Of a DNA stretch of 64,000 nucleotides, positions 34,639 to 47,187 are shown piece after piece. The translations under genes and the position numbers were made by a program. How positions within the stretch are numbered: position 1 is the stretch's first letter; each line of letters begins with the position of its first letter. Where the stretch lies: the NCBI GenBank assembly GCA_033439685.1, contig JAUEDM010000001.1, positions 7,068,001 to 7,132,000 of the forward strand. Reading direction: 5' to 3'. The notes under the pieces were generated by a model. It did not search any database. It was not told where the DNA came from and worked only from the letters and a program-made list of their open reading frames with translations. Source of the DNA: Apodospora peruviana. Lineage: Eukaryota > Ascomycota > Sordariomycetes > Sordariales > Lasiosphaeriaceae.

Positions 34639-37600
34639 TTATTTGGTATGTTGTGTGGCCTCAATTTTGTTCCATCAAGGTATATATTTTGCTTTGAGCT
34701 CAGCAGCGACTAACGGTAGGCTAGATATAGTTGGGTACCTGGGTATCAAACATACTACTAGCACATGTGAGCTGTCCGGATTCCATTCTCTGTTTCGTCC
34801 GTTGCATTCTTGGCCTGACCCGGATAGAGATCTTCGACCGACAGACACAAAGAAGTTGCAATTATAAATCCCGGGGGGGCTGACAGATAAACGTATGAGG
34901 GATCATGATATTGCCCGGTCTTGCGGTTGGTAGTGTCCGTATGCAACCTATCAAGTGATCTAGATACCGGACCTACCCATCGGCCCGGGCTTTACCACGT
35001 GGAGCAACAAAGGTTCTGGCCACTCGGTCCAGCGAAAGATAAATGTTCATCGTTCACGTACGTACCACTATCCCTAGGTACCTAGGTAGCCTCATGCTTT
35101 CGGCGGATTGTCTTTGTCTCTTTGGGCCAGTCAGTCGTTCTAGACCACAAACGTCAACGAAATATTGGGAGTCGTTATTTACTAACGACATTGCATGCTC
35201 TCGTGAACGGTTACCATAATAAAGATCATGCCGGACAGATTTCCCTGACGACGGTTGTCCTAGATATATAGTAGTTCAAACTGTTAATGCCACAAGGACG
35301 TGATCTGAACTGAAGGGACGGTATAAACACCAAGCCACTGCTGTAAAAGTCCCGTGACATTAAACTAACAACCTCCCCCCATGGACAAATTGAATGGAGC
35401 CGCTTGGCCAGGCTGTGGATACCTCGCCAAGGAGAAGGGATGAGGAAGCTGGTCGACATGGCTTCAGCTATCAGTACAAACCTTACCTTAGATACGTATA
35501 TGCATAGCCGAGTTTCTTGATCGGCTTCAGCTCTGCCCTAATCGCAGCTTTCGTATCCCTTGTATAGGAATATGGTCCCAGTTTCATCTGCCGTGGAAGT
35601 CGATACACGTCTGGCCAAGCCCAGATGGATGACTGGAACAAAGTTTGTGTGCACGTGTGAGAGCTTGCAACTGGTAGTTTATTAGTCAGGTGTGTGTGTG
35701 TGTGTTACGAGCTGCCAACTCTGGTTACCCAATAAGGCATCCCGATCAGCATTTGGGTGAAAAGTGTTGGCAAAAGCAGGCAGGCTGCAGATGGGGCCCC
35801 AAGGGTTCTAGATCGGATTTGCCCAGCCTGACACCCTCTCGATCAGATGAGGGGACACAGCAAGATGTCGTGGACCGACAAGTAATGTACGCAATGACTT
35901 GGCACGAACTAATTACTACCTACCTTAGGAATACCATCCTACCGGTATCTATGCATCGAGCAGAGGTGAGCTTTCCAGTCGCTCACCGAATATTGTTGCA
36001 CTGGTGGTAATCCGTACATACTGCCGTCTTCATAAAAAGATTCAAGGTGGAGATGTGGGTACTGGACCCAAGTCACCCAACCTCCTCCGTGGCACTCCGC
36101 AATTCCCTTTTGTTCGGAACAAATATCGAGATGGTCGAGATCTGGAACGCCGGTCGTATTCATGATAGGTACCTTAGTGTTCGTAGCCAGTACGGCGTTA
36201 CGCGGGTGGGTGTCAAAAAGTAATCCATCCCGTAAGATGCACCAGCTGAACCCCGATGTCTATGCATATGACCCTTTTGTTGACCACCAATGTAATCTAA
36301 TCCATCTAATCGACTTGGATTTGTCTTACTGATTACTACCTCAAATTCTCCGCCAGTGCCGAGTGCCGTGTCCGCTTAGAAATTCGCTGCTGATACTATT
36401 TTCAGAGACTCCGGTCCTCGAGCTATCGGCACGGAGACACGCTTGCATGAGGGACCGCGCACCTCGGAGGCGTGTACCTCAGCTAAGTGCGCGCATATCG
36501 GCGATAGACTTGGGTAGAGAGCAATTGAGTTTCCACGTGTAGGCGCCAAAGGGAATGTAAGGTAGGTACGGGTAAGTATGTCCATACGATGGAGGAGACC
36601 CGGCCGGAGCTTAGTGTAAATTTCGCGGCTGTAGCGTCGACGGCGGCTTTGCTTTTTAGGCCAAGACACCGCCGTGTCCGGGCAGTACTCGGGCCAGCAA
36701 AGTAGAGTTGAAATAAGGCATGATTTGCCATTGCTAACACCTATTTGGAGGTTCTTGCACAGGTTTTGGATTGGTGCAGCGTGCGTGAGTTAATATCAGG
36801 CTTTGAATGTTAGGTCTTAGGAGGATGGACGTGGAACCTCCACTGCCAAACCCAATGGAAGCCTCTCCAAAACCCCCTTTCTGCAATTTCTGGTTCGTTC
36901 TTGACGGGCATGACGGGATGTTGGGCGGTGACGGCGGGAGATGGCGCCCAGACTCGCCCCGTGCTAGCACTGGACGTTAGATCCAAGGCCTCCATCGACA
37001 ACGACCAAAGTGCGCAACCTTGCAAGTATCACTAGCGCGTGAGACCATTGCAGCAGGCGGGACGTCTCGCAAGTCGGTGGGGAAAGGGGGAAACAGCGGG
37101 GAGCCGCTTTCGAAGCTTTCGGACGCCTATGTTGCAGATCTGCCTTTTTATAAAATCCTAGGCTGTTGATATGTGTGCATTGAAGACTTGAACTCCCCAA
37201 TATTATGCCTCGGAAGTTGCTTGATGAGGCACGGATACCTATTTGGCCGTCCCAATCGCTCGGGGCAGACCGACTGCGGCAGGTGCGTACACGTCTCTCC
37301 GGTCCAGGGAGGCCCAGCCCGGAAGACAGCCAGCCCGTACAGTGCGGACACCCGCAGCGACTGACTGGCCCCCAATCAGGGCAACTGACGCTGAAGTGTT
37401 AAGCGCTCGGGAATCACCTCACTGGACACAGCGTCTCTGCAAGCGCCAAACGAATGGCGTCGTTCGCACAACCGGCCATTTCACACCTTTTGAAGCCTGT
37501 GTTTGATCCAGGCTGTCGGGACGTGAAGGGTGTCGGGATTCACCTTGAAGCGCTGAGGCGGTCGAGGACACTGTTTTGTTGTTGTAGTTGTCAGTGATCT

Positions 37601-38431
37601 GCCGTTACCATAAGGCACATTGTCCACTTGCCATGAATTCGGCTGCCAACCAAGTTCAGGTACGATGAAGTGGCAACCCAATTGTGGAGAGGTGGGAAGG
37701 CGGGCTTGGCGGACAAACCTCCCGTCAGATTTCGGGGGCGACAGGCCGAAATATCAGACTTCAGGCCTCTCCGGAGAATGCGAGCCTGCCCGCTGGTGAC
37801 GTTATCACGGCTGATTGCCTCAAGCCGGCGGGCCGACAAGGAGGCAGAGCGTGTTGCTCTTCATCAACCTGGAAGCGTGGTCCGCGCCTCTCCAGTCCTG
37901 ACCCCAGGGTAGGGCGCTCCGATGGGACCGCCGAATGGAGCAATCAAGGCTATAGGTAGTTGGAATAACTTGCACCTTTCAAGCAATGGAAGCTCGCGGT
38001 TTGCTGTATGCGCTGGTCGCGATGAAGGGGGCCACAGTCACTAACTGCCAGTGAATGAGATCGAGGCAGGCTGGCAGGTGAGGGGCTGCCCAAGAAAGAT
38101 TCTGTGGGATTGGTCATTTCTGCCTAACTTGAGGGCTGCCTCTTGGTTCTGGACAGGCTCCGTGCTGCTCTGCCAGGGCTGCCACTGCCCTCGGCTGGTA
38201 CGCCGACCATTTCATCTGACAGGGCGCTTTGCGCACTGTGTAATTCCTGCCTGGCCCGTGCGACAACACACTGGGGCATTGAAAGGCGTGGTGCAAGGTG
38301 GAATCCGAGCCTGCCCACTGTGACTGCTCACTCAAATCCTCTCCCGTCCCTCTCTTCTCTCTTTCTCGCCCGTTCTTGAAAGTCATCTTCCACTCCCTCT
38401 CTTCTTCGCGTGGTGAACGGCTACAACCAGG
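34639..38431. other. Gene-poor region upstream of casein kinase 1
   Basis: 3.8 kb. No supported gene. Contains several dispersed-motif copies (34733-34743, 35073-35089, 35918-35929, 36167-36176, 36557-36569). From about 37.2 to 38.3 kb the sequence becomes GC-richer with CAGG/GGCAG-rich segments but without coding bias. The last 100 bp are CT-rich, as in highly expressed fungal promoters. Confidence 0.55.
35073..35089. repeat. Palindromic copy of dispersed TACCTAGGTA-type motif
   Basis: CCTAGGTACCTAGGTAG, built of two CCTAGGTA units. Related copies recur in many intergenic stretches of the window and none is in a supported exon. Confidence 0.6.
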
Positions 38432-38879
38432 GTAAGAAAGAAAAAGCTCGCTCCTTTCTCTTTTCCATCATATATTAGCGTCGTGGCTTATTTTGCTAAC
38501 GAATCTTGCAGAAAACCACGCTTCTGGGCCGGCGAAACCTTGTTCCCTTCACATCACGGACTTCGACGACCGACGGCGATCGACTAGCTCCGCACCACCG
38601 CGTAATCTCTCATCGACACTTTACAGCCCGCGTACGAAAAGTTCTTGACGAGGTGAGTTTCTTTGATGTTCTGTTCATTTACTTTCCGACGTCGGGCCCC
38701 CGATACACCAAAACTCCCGGGTTTTGTTGCTGGCTTCGCGCAGCCTCCCCTCAGTTCTCGACATCCTTCGGCACCGATTGAATATTAGCTTTGTCCCGAG
38801 GGACTACATCGTCTTTTGACTCATGGCACACATTAATCTCTTCGTGAATGAGGGCTAACCCTATCTTATCGCTATCCAG
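38432..38879 (+). other. Two probable 5' UTR introns of casein kinase 1
   Basis: Intron A spans 38432-38511 (donor GTAAGA, branch GCTAAC, acceptor TTGCAG). Intron B spans 38653-38879 (donor GTGAGT, branch GCTAAC, acceptor TCCAG). Both lie in the leader before the start codon at 38954. Together with the intron after codon 4 the transcript is spliced three times before the main coding exon. Confidence 0.65.
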
Positions 38880-38953
38880 TCTTTATCGTCGCTTTCATTC
38901 ACAACGTGAACGACTGTTAGCTTGTCCGCCAGAAGCATCCGAACACCGCAACG

Positions 38954-40247
38954 ATGACGACCATGGTACGACCTTCACCCCTTTCCGCAGCCGATGGATA
39001 TTAGCCATCGTATCAATATACTCTAATGCGAGGCCTCACTGGCTAACGATTTTTAGGATCTTCGCGTCGGTAACAAGTACCGCATTGGCCGCAAGATTGG
39101 CTCCGGTTCCTTCGGCGACATCTACCTGGGCACTAACATCATCTCTGGTGAGGAGATCGCCATCAAGCTCGAGAGCGTGAAGGCGAAGCATCCTCAGCTC
39201 GAGTATGAGGCTCGGGTCTACAAATCCCTCGCTGGTGGCGTCGGAATCCCTTTTGTCCGCTGGTTCGGTACCGAGTGTGACTACAATGCCATGGTTCTCG
39301 ATCTTCTTGGCCCCAGCTTGGAAGATCTGTTCAACTTCTGCAACCGCAAGTTCTCGCTCAAGACTGTCTTGCTTCTCGCCGACCAGTTGATCTCACGTAT
39401 CGAGTACATCCACGCCAAGTCTTTCATCCACCGCGATATCAAGCCGGACAACTTTTTGATGGGTATTGGCAAGCGAGGAAACCAGGTCAACGTGATCGAT
39501 TTCGGTCTCGCCAAGAAGTACCGTGACCCGAAGACGCACTTCCATATTCCATACAGAGAGAACAAGAACCTCACGGGCACGGCTCGATATGCCTCGATCA
39601 ACACCCATCTTGGCGTTGAGCAGTCTCGTCGTGACGACATGGAGTCTCTTGGATACGTGATGCTGTACTTTTGCCGTGGCTCTCTTCCCTGGCAGGGGCT
39701 CAAGGCTGCTACCAAGAAGCAGAAGTACGACCGAATCATGGAGAAGAAGATGACCACCCCTACCGAGGTCCTGTGCCGTGGCTTCCCGAACGAGTTCGCC
39801 ATCTACCTGAACTACACCCGCTCGCTGCGATTCGACGACAAGCCGGATTACAGCTATCTTCGCAAGATCTTCCGCGATCTCTTCGTCCGTGAGGGATTCC
39901 AGTACGACTATGTCTTCGACTGGACCGTCTACAAGTACCAGAAGAACGCCCAGGCTATTGCAGCTGGCGCTACCGGAGGCACTACTGCCCAGGCTACTCC
40001 TGGCGACTCCAAGCAGGATGCCCCTGTTCGCAAGGATACCGGAGTCAGCCGCGTCGCCAGGAAGATTGAGACCCAGAGCCCCGATAACAACCGTGACCGT
40101 GTCCCCACAAGCGACAGGATGTGAGTGACTGCCAGTCTAGCCCAAAGCATTCCTAGTAAGGAATCATGTTTCCTTCGAGTTTGGTGTGCTATATAACGCT
40201 GGCCCGAGGCAGAATGCTGACGAGTGCTGACATTCAGTTTGCGATAA
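38954..40247 (+). CDS. Casein kinase 1, delta/epsilon type (Hrr25-like)
   Basis: Ser/Thr kinase of the CK1 family with roles in DNA repair, ribosome export, autophagy and, in Neurospora, clock-protein phosphorylation. Exons 38954-38965 (MTTM), 39057-40120 and 40238-40247; 361 codons including stop, ending TSDRILR. The glycine loop is IGSGSFGDIYLG, the ATP lysine IAIKLES, the CK1 signature LEYEARVYKSL, catalytic loop HRDIKPDNFLMG, DFGLAKKY, and the nuclear-localisation-like TKKQKYDRIMEKK. A short Gln/Ala/Thr-rich tail follows the kinase domain (ends about residue 295). If the last intron (donor GTGAGT at 40121) is retained, translation stops at once after Met, ending TSDRM at 40124. Very high conservation and CT-rich promoter suggest strong constitutive expression. 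Confidence 0.95.
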
Positions 40248-42127
40248 TAGGCTACGCTCGGCTGCTAAAGGCCAAGCTGGCTCTGGATTAGCTTCTGGCA
40301 CGTATCGCCCCAAATGATGCATCAACGGCCATCTGGATCAGAGTGTTCCTTCGGGTTGTAGGAGTAGCAGTTTCTTATCGGCTTGCTGGACTCGTCCCGC
40401 CATGGCTTCTTGTCGTCATGCGTGCCTACGGCTGAGCTTCGCCTGGGCAAATGACGGGACTTGAACAGCACCAATACCGGATACGCCTCCGCAACCCAGT
40501 GTGACGGATTGCTTTTCTTCGTTCTTCGACATCTCAATCAATAAATGACCTTCATGGCTCGGAAGACTTCTGGTCTGTAAAAAGCGTTAGCGTGGCGATT
40601 TTGTCCTCGATCAAAATCGTCCAGCCCGCTCTGCAGACTGGGATCTTTTGAACGGCATGCCCAGTACACCCGGGATCTTTGGGAGTGCTGTTTCGAGAAA
40701 CCTTTAGCCCTCCAGCTTTGGAATTTCCCCATGCCTGCAACATTCGGGACAACGGTCACAAGAGACGACATCGAATCAAGCGAAGCCGCCTAAAGCGGCT
40801 TTTTGTCGGGTCACGTCGTTGCGAGATACATAACAAACGTCTTTCTAGCAGGCAGTTTACTTTTCCTTTCATTCTTTAATCTGGCATTCTTGACGATTTC
40901 TTTGCGCTCGGTACTGGAATTTTGCGTTCTCGGCATTTGAAACCGCTTGTGGGGAGGCATTAGGGGACGAAGCGATTTTCTTTTGGAGAAAGGCCAAACC
41001 ACTCGACAACTTACTTGCGGCTTTTGGTCAGCTGAGATAGCTACAAGTACCCCTCGACTCCTTCTCTCGGCAATTATCAGTTCGCTTTCAACTGCACCTT
41101 GAAGGGCACGTAATTCTGGACTCCATGGGACGCATCGGATGGTACCTGAGTTTTGTTGCTTGGATGGTGCGGGCGGATGGACGAGCTCATCAAGATTGGG
41201 ACAGACAAGATTGGTTTTTGCGGTCAACTTGGACCCCATAGATTAAGCGCCCAAATGTCTGTTACCAGTGGCATCGAGGGCGGTTCGGTGAGGAGTCGTG
41301 GCCATGTGATGGACATCAGGACCGAGTTTCGCGACGTTGACCTCTTTTTCGTGGCTTTGTATCGAGAGCTAGGACAAAGTAGGACGAGTTGTTGATGTCC
41401 TTGGCATAAGCTTATGGCGTGCGATTCATCAGAGCTGGATCAGGATTTGGGTGGTAGCCGTGCAACGGATGACGATGGTGGCTAGTCTTTTTCCCATAAT
41501 TTAGTTTTCGTTGAACAATTGATTTCTCAGCCCATGGGTCCTGACCGTGCTGACCTATTTTGTGATGTGACCGCGTGGGATTTGGCTCACCTGTGCTCGC
41601 CCCGACTGGATGGAATCGCGACTATTGTGCTCAGCCTTCCGGAGACGCATGAGCGGAGGAGCAATTCGGCGTGTCAAAGAGCGGTGTCAGGAGGCTGTAC
41701 CCAGGTCACATGTCGGGGTCTCCGTTAGGCAGGCATGACTTTTAGGACTAGTGTTGCGAAACATGCACAAAGGCGTTCTATTCTCTCAACTCACGAAAAT
41801 AAGTTGGCAGTTGAATTCATATAAGATGACAGGCAAGAGCTGCGTGTTAATCTCTCTGTCGGTGATCAAACCTCAGTTGCAATCCGCAATCTATTCTTAT
41901 TATAGCATACATCAAGCTTAAATCATCGGTTCCTCCCGTGAATCTGATTCTGGTGGAACCCCAACGCCTTATTCTACCAACCCCCGTTAGAACTATATTC
42001 AGATCCTGAATCAGCCTGGCTCGCCCGAACGTGGCCAAAGGGAGGCGTTGTGTTGTTTACAAGAATATCTTTTGCACAGCACCAACACACACCAGCCGCC
42101 ACTGTGAAGTGCCTCATTTGATTCACG
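40248..42127. other. Intergenic region between CK1 and inositol phosphatase
   Basis: 1.9 kb. A 142-codon minus-strand frame at 40811-41239 lacks domain or codon support. Nothing else seen. Confidence 0.5.
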
Positions 42128-44049
42128 ATGAACCCGCCTCGGACGCTACTTTCTACGCTTTTCACCACAACCACGAACAACAGTCTCATGCCGGCTCCGG
42201 ACGCCGACGACAACATGGCAATGACTCCGCCGTCGACTTTGGACTTGTTCATTCTCACTTTCAACTGCGCAAAGAACCTGATCAATGTGCCCGTCTTTTC
42301 GGCTCATCTCCAGGCTGCGTTGACTCGGAACGCAGAGAGCCTGCCGGACTTGGTTGCTTTGTAAGTTTGTTTTTTAAATTATTTATACGCTACGTATATT
42401 GTATTCCGCTCCTGGGGCCGAGTAAGAGATGGTGTGTTCCTTCTCATGTGCGGCGGTGAAGAGAATAAGAGATGAAGGAATTCAGAGAGAAATGAATGAG
42501 GGAAACTACTGCGAACTCTGGCTTATTCTTTTTTCCTGCGCTTTTCCTTCCGGTCTTGCCACAAAAATATAGCTCGTTGCAGGAAGTATCTCCGCTCTCG
42601 TACGCCTTCATCGGCTCGTACTTTTTGAATTCATACTACTCCAAATACGAGGAGGCTCTCAACCTCGCTTCGGTCAACATACTTGAGACGACGGCAACAA
42701 GTCAATACGATGTTAGGCCGCAACAGCAACAAACAAAGAAGCCCTATACATTAGTGAGGGCCAAAAACGTCGGCATGACAGCCATTTTACTCTTCGCCAG
42801 GGACCTGGCATCCGTGCGCCGGATAGAGGAGGCAGAGTGCGGTTTCGGCGCAGCCGAGATGGGCAATAAAGGCGCGGTTGGGCTGAGGGTGAGCTGGGCT
42901 CCTGCTGCTGGTGCTGGTGGGGAAGAGACAGAAGTCACCGTGGTGGCGACACATCTCGCCGCCATGGAATGGAACCTCAAGAAGCGCAACGCAAACTGGC
43001 GGAGCATCATGTCTTCGCTAACGTTTGCGAACCCGAAAGAGTTGCTTCCTGGTGTGTTCCCGGCCGACAATGCTCCGCCGAGTCCGGACCACTCTGGCGT
43101 GGGCGACAAATTTGGACCTCCTTCTGCTAGCCAGCAGCAGGCTTACAGCAGCGAAGATACCAGCGAAGCTGATGACGAAGAAGATGGCACTTCGTCTTCC
43201 GAGCACCCGCTCCTCCTGCGTTCTTCTCAGGGAAGTAGTTCGACGTCGTTGGCACCGGAGCACCACGCCACGCTGAGGGACGCGTCCGTCTTCAAGCCGT
43301 CGTCGCACCTGTTCGTGGCGGGCGACCTGAACTACCGCATCAGCAGCTCGACGCCGCCGCCGCTGGCGCCGTTTCCTTCGTTCGATGCCTCGTCGCCGGA
43401 TTACTATACCAAGTTCCTGTGTCGCGATCAGCTCATGCAGGAGCGATTGGCTGGTCGCACGTTCCACGGGATGAGCGAGCCGCCGGTTGCGTTTGGGCCG
43501 ACGTACAAGTATAACGTCCTGAGCGACGCCGAAGGGGCGGCCAACGAGGCCGCAGTCCGCGCTGGGGTTAAGCAGAACGGGATTCCGGAGGTACCATGGA
43601 AGTTTGCGGCGCACCGATGGCCTGGGTGGTGCGATCGTGTTTTGTTTTTGGATTTACCTAGGGCGTTGAAAAGGCAGGGAAGTGGTGGTAAGGGGGGGAG
43701 GGTGGAGATTGAGGTGCAGGCGTACGATGCGATGCCTGTGGTTAGGACGAGTGATCACCGCGCGGTGTTTCTAAGGGTCAAGGTACCTGTTCTTGGGGCC
43801 GAGGCGATGCGGAGGGGTTTACAGTTGGAAGAGGGCGATGGAGATGATGGGGATGTGGCTCGTGATCCCCGTGCGAGTCCTCCGCTTCCGGTCGATGTGC
43901 ATGCGTGGGAACGGCGGGCGGCCGCGAGGAGAAAAGAGATCATGGTCGGGTGGACGGCGTTGTTGTGGAGTACTCAGGAGGGCGCACTCTTTATGGCGAC
44001 GATGCTGGTGTTGACTGTTGGGAGCTGGTGGTTGTGGAGGGTTTGGTGA
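42128..44049 (+). CDS. Inositol polyphosphate 5-phosphatase, tail-anchored
   Basis: Mg2+-dependent phosphatase of the endonuclease/exonuclease/phosphatase fold, expected to remove the 5-phosphate from phosphoinositides. Exons 42128-42360 and 42573-44049; 569 residues. Motifs in order: LFILTFNCAKN (about 39-49), EMGNKGAVGLRVSW (about 205), THLAAMEWNLKKRNANW (about 235), FVAGDLNYRIS (catalytic Asp/Asn, about 345), FGPTYKYN (about 405), WCDRVLFLD, and SDHRAVFLRVKVP. A low-complexity Ser/Asp insert separates the THLA and GDLN motifs. The last about 20 residues, ALFMATMLVLTVGSWWLWRVW, form one hydrophobic segment: a C-terminal anchor that would face the catalytic domain to the cytosol. The intron joins VAF to SLQEV, restoring the LQE motif; its Glu helps bind Mg2+. 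Confidence 0.92.
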
Positions 44050-44172
44050 GTCGCGACATGAAGTGCTCTAATAGGAGTTATTCTTGGTGTTTTGCTTTTG
44101 GTGGCACAGCGTCAATGGTCATAGCTATATCATATTTGAGGTCACGAGAGCACGATTTGAGATGCATCTATT

Positions 44173-44195
44173 GGGGGGGGGGGGGGGGGGGGGGG
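44173..44195 (+). repeat. Poly-G tract of 23 bp
   Basis: Uninterrupted G homopolymer about 120 bp after the phosphatase stop codon. Able to form a G-quadruplex; tract length in the assembly may be unreliable. Confidence 0.85.
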
Positions 44196-44872
44196 TTTCA
44201 TGGTTATAGACGTATACATATTTGCAGCAGATTCCACTCAACGTTAAGGAGATGGCTAGCGGAAGGATCATGGACTTGGTGGGAGAATAATGAGGAATGG
44301 CATGCTTTCACATCAACAACCTATTGTTCAGTCCTGATTGGTCTATATGGAAACCAGAATGTACCCTGTATCAGGTAGGATATAAAGGGAAATCCAAGGG
44401 GTTGGATACGGCCCGAATTACCAGTCTCGCGTCACACACTTTCCTTCCTTATGTGCCTTGGTGAGATGAAATGACAATACAATGATGGACGGATTACCTT
44501 TTCATGAAGGAGGACCTGACCACTGATATGTATTGTACAGCAGCATTGTCATTTCGCAGCTTGATAGTTGACACTTGACATTGACACTGACTCCCCCATG
44601 GGTCCGAGCTGGGCATTGTATCTTTACAACTTCTGGCAAGACGAACGAACACATGATAATGCGTGAGTCGGAAACATTTCCCATAAATCCAAGTGAATCC
44701 GGCTGGATGTGGTATAACTACTTCTTGTTTGTCATCTGCAATTCAAAATGAGACATGCAGCAACGCATGGCATGGCACATGGATGAGAAACGTGGCTCTT
44801 CCGGTTCCCGAGGGAAGAAGAATATTGTCATTTCTGATATAGAATCTCGATCTATACCGACATTGAACCGCT

Positions 44873-44900
44873 ATCTACCTAGGTAAGGTACCTAAGGTAG
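44873..44900. repeat. Cluster of dispersed TACCTAAGGTA-type motifs
   Basis: CTACCTAGGTAAGGTACCTA followed by AGGTAG: three overlapping partial palindromes of the intergenic motif family. Confidence 0.6.
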
Positions 44901-45772
44901 TCATAGAGATTGGAGTTTCCTGTCTCATCCCTTCTTTAGTACTGGGTAACTCGGCATCTCCTTGATCAAACTGGAACTGGGAAACTGGGTAATAGCTACG
45001 GTGGTACGGTACCTGTTCGGGATCTTTCGCATCGCCAAATCGTCATAATTCATTGACACTAGACCATATCGGCTCAACCCGCTCAACGGGGTTTCCCGGG
45101 GTGTCGAGTTGTAAGAACAGAAACAGTGTCGCGCAGGTAATTGAAGGGGTTATTACCCCATCGAGCTGCAGGCCTCAACGTCATTCTAGTCGCCCCCGCG
45201 ACTGCCCGCTAGCTTGCTGTGAGTGATGAGCGTACCGCTTCAGATCGCATCCCGCCGCCCCCTTCTCCTCTACCCGCAGCAGCAAGCCGAGCACATTCTA
45301 AAACCCCGCCGACAGACTTCAAGAAAGAAACCACCGCAGCTGACACAACTGAAAGAACGCTGTCTTCACCACTATCTCAGTGCAGTGCCCGATTCCCGAT
45401 GCCACTAGCATCCTGACGTTTTATTAGTTCCTTCTTCAATTCCAACTTCTTCTCGCCGGCATCATTCTCACGACAGGATACCCTGGCATTCGATCTTAAT
45501 AGGTGGCGCTGCGACACACATTACCGTTGAGGGCCCACATTGCCTTGCCGAACATAACCTACGGAGAAGAAACGCTTTAACAAGGAGGCCCAACTTGATG
45601 ATCGGTTAGGGACTGCGAAATCTTCACTGGGATTGGAAGAAAACAACTATTTTCTGGGTGAAACGAACGCCGGTCTACTCACGAGCCGCGTTCTTCTTTC
45701 ACGAGAGTCACAACATCCTCTCGACCTTCGATTATCCGGCTTGCTTCGATATCGGCCTATACCATCGTGACA

Positions 45773-47187
45773 ATGGCGGCGACCGTCGCGCCGTCCCAAT
45801 CTCTACTCTCCGGCGGCGGAGGTCTACACCCGTTGCAGGCGCAAGGTTTACACGCTGCACAGCACCAATCACAACAACAATTACACCAGCAACATCACCA
45901 ATCGCAACAGCAAAGTGGCAGTGATGGGGAGTCTTTTGATCTGACAAGTAGAAAGTTGACGCTCGATGATTTCGTGCGGGTTCGGACGTTAGGGACTGGT
46001 GAGAATTCATGATTTCCGTCCATCCCATGTAGACCGACTGCTGGATGTGGAGTGCTGACCTTCGTCGCCGATATCGCGCACCTCCCCCCTTATAGGCACA
46101 TTCGCTCGCGTGGTCCTGGTAAGGCCATCCCATGGCACAGAAGCTGAGCGCAGTAAGGTCTATGCGCTCAAGATATTACGCAAGACTGAAGGTATGCTGG
46201 AGTAGCCGAGGCTCAAATAGCACGAACAGCGTTGCTAACCAGAACTCACAACGGCCGCAGTAATCAAGCTGAAACAAATCGACCATGTGCGCCACGAGAG
46301 GGAGATCCTGGCCGACGTATCGGGGCATCCCTTCATCACCAGCCTAGTAGCGTCCTTCTCAGACCACGATTTCCTCTACCTCTTGCTGGACTACATCCCC
46401 GGCGGCGAGCTGTTCAGCTATCTCCGCAAGTTTCGGCGATTTGACGAAGACATGGCGCGCTTCTACGCAGCCGAGATCGTGCTGGTGCTGGAGTACCTCC
46501 ACGAGCAGCAAGGAGGGATCGCGTACCGCGACATGAAGCCCGAGAACCTGCTGCTCGACGCCGAGGGACACATCAAGTTGGTGGACTTTGGGTTCGCCAA
46601 ACGGTTAGGGAACAACGACAACGATCACCCGGTCGAGACGTACACGCTTTGCGGTACACCCGAGTACCTGGCGCCCGAGGTAATCCACAACAAAGGCCAC
46701 ACCACCGCGGTGGACTGGTGGGCTTTGGGTATCCTGATATATGAGTTCCTGACGGGATACCCGCCGTTCTGGCACCAGAACCCGATCGAGATTTACAAGC
46801 AGTGAGTTTCCAATCTCCGATCTCAGAAATTGAGCACTTGCTCATACGTGTGAAAATAGAATCGTAGAAAAGCCAGTAATTTTCCCGCACGACCCACCCA
46901 TCAGCGACGCAGCAAAGGACATCATCCGCCAGCTCTGCACAGTTGACCGCTCGCGGCGGCTGGGCAACATCAGTGGCGGCGCGGCGAGGGTAAAGGCGCA
47001 TCCGTTTTTTGAGGGTGTCGATTGGGAAGCCGTAGCACAGAAGAGATATAGGGGACCGATTATCCCGCCCATCCGATACCCCGGCGACGCACAATGTTTC
47101 GATGTCTACCCCGAGGATGACGTCAACAAGGAGGAGTATACCAGTGATCTGGAGTCGCGATATGACGAATATTTCAAGGATTTTTAG
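45773..47187 (+). CDS. cAMP-dependent protein kinase catalytic subunit (second, PkaC2-like)
   Basis: AGC-family kinase released from the regulatory subunit by cAMP. Exons 45773-45998, 46096-46191, 46261-46801, 46860-47187; 396 residues. A Gln/His-rich N-terminal tail (about 1-50) precedes the kinase domain: LGTGTFARVVLV, ATP lysine VYALKILRK, catalytic loop YRDMKPENLLLD, DFGFAKRL, activation loop TLCGTPEYLAPEVI, and HTTAVDWWALGILIYEFLTG. The AGC tail ends exactly in YFKDF, the FxxF hydrophobic motif expected at the PKA C-terminus. The glycine loop has Ala in place of the third Gly (FAR for FGR) and the catalytic loop has Met for Leu; both suit the second PKA isoform of filamentous fungi, inferred from memory of the family. 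A GTG two codons before the ATG is not needed. Confidence 0.92.

Larger units (their letters stand above)
44050..45772. other. Intergenic region upstream of PKA gene
   Basis: 1.7 kb with a 23-bp poly-G tract and a compact dispersed-motif cluster at 44873-44900; no gene supported. Confidence 0.55.

Noticed and set aside
38051..38323. Cysteine/tryptophan-containing 90-codon ORF as a small secreted protein
   Set aside because: No signal peptide and overlapping open frames on both strands typical of GC-rich non-coding DNA.
40811..41239. 142-codon minus-strand ORF downstream of CK1
   Set aside because: Codon use is flat and no conserved motif or splice context supports it.
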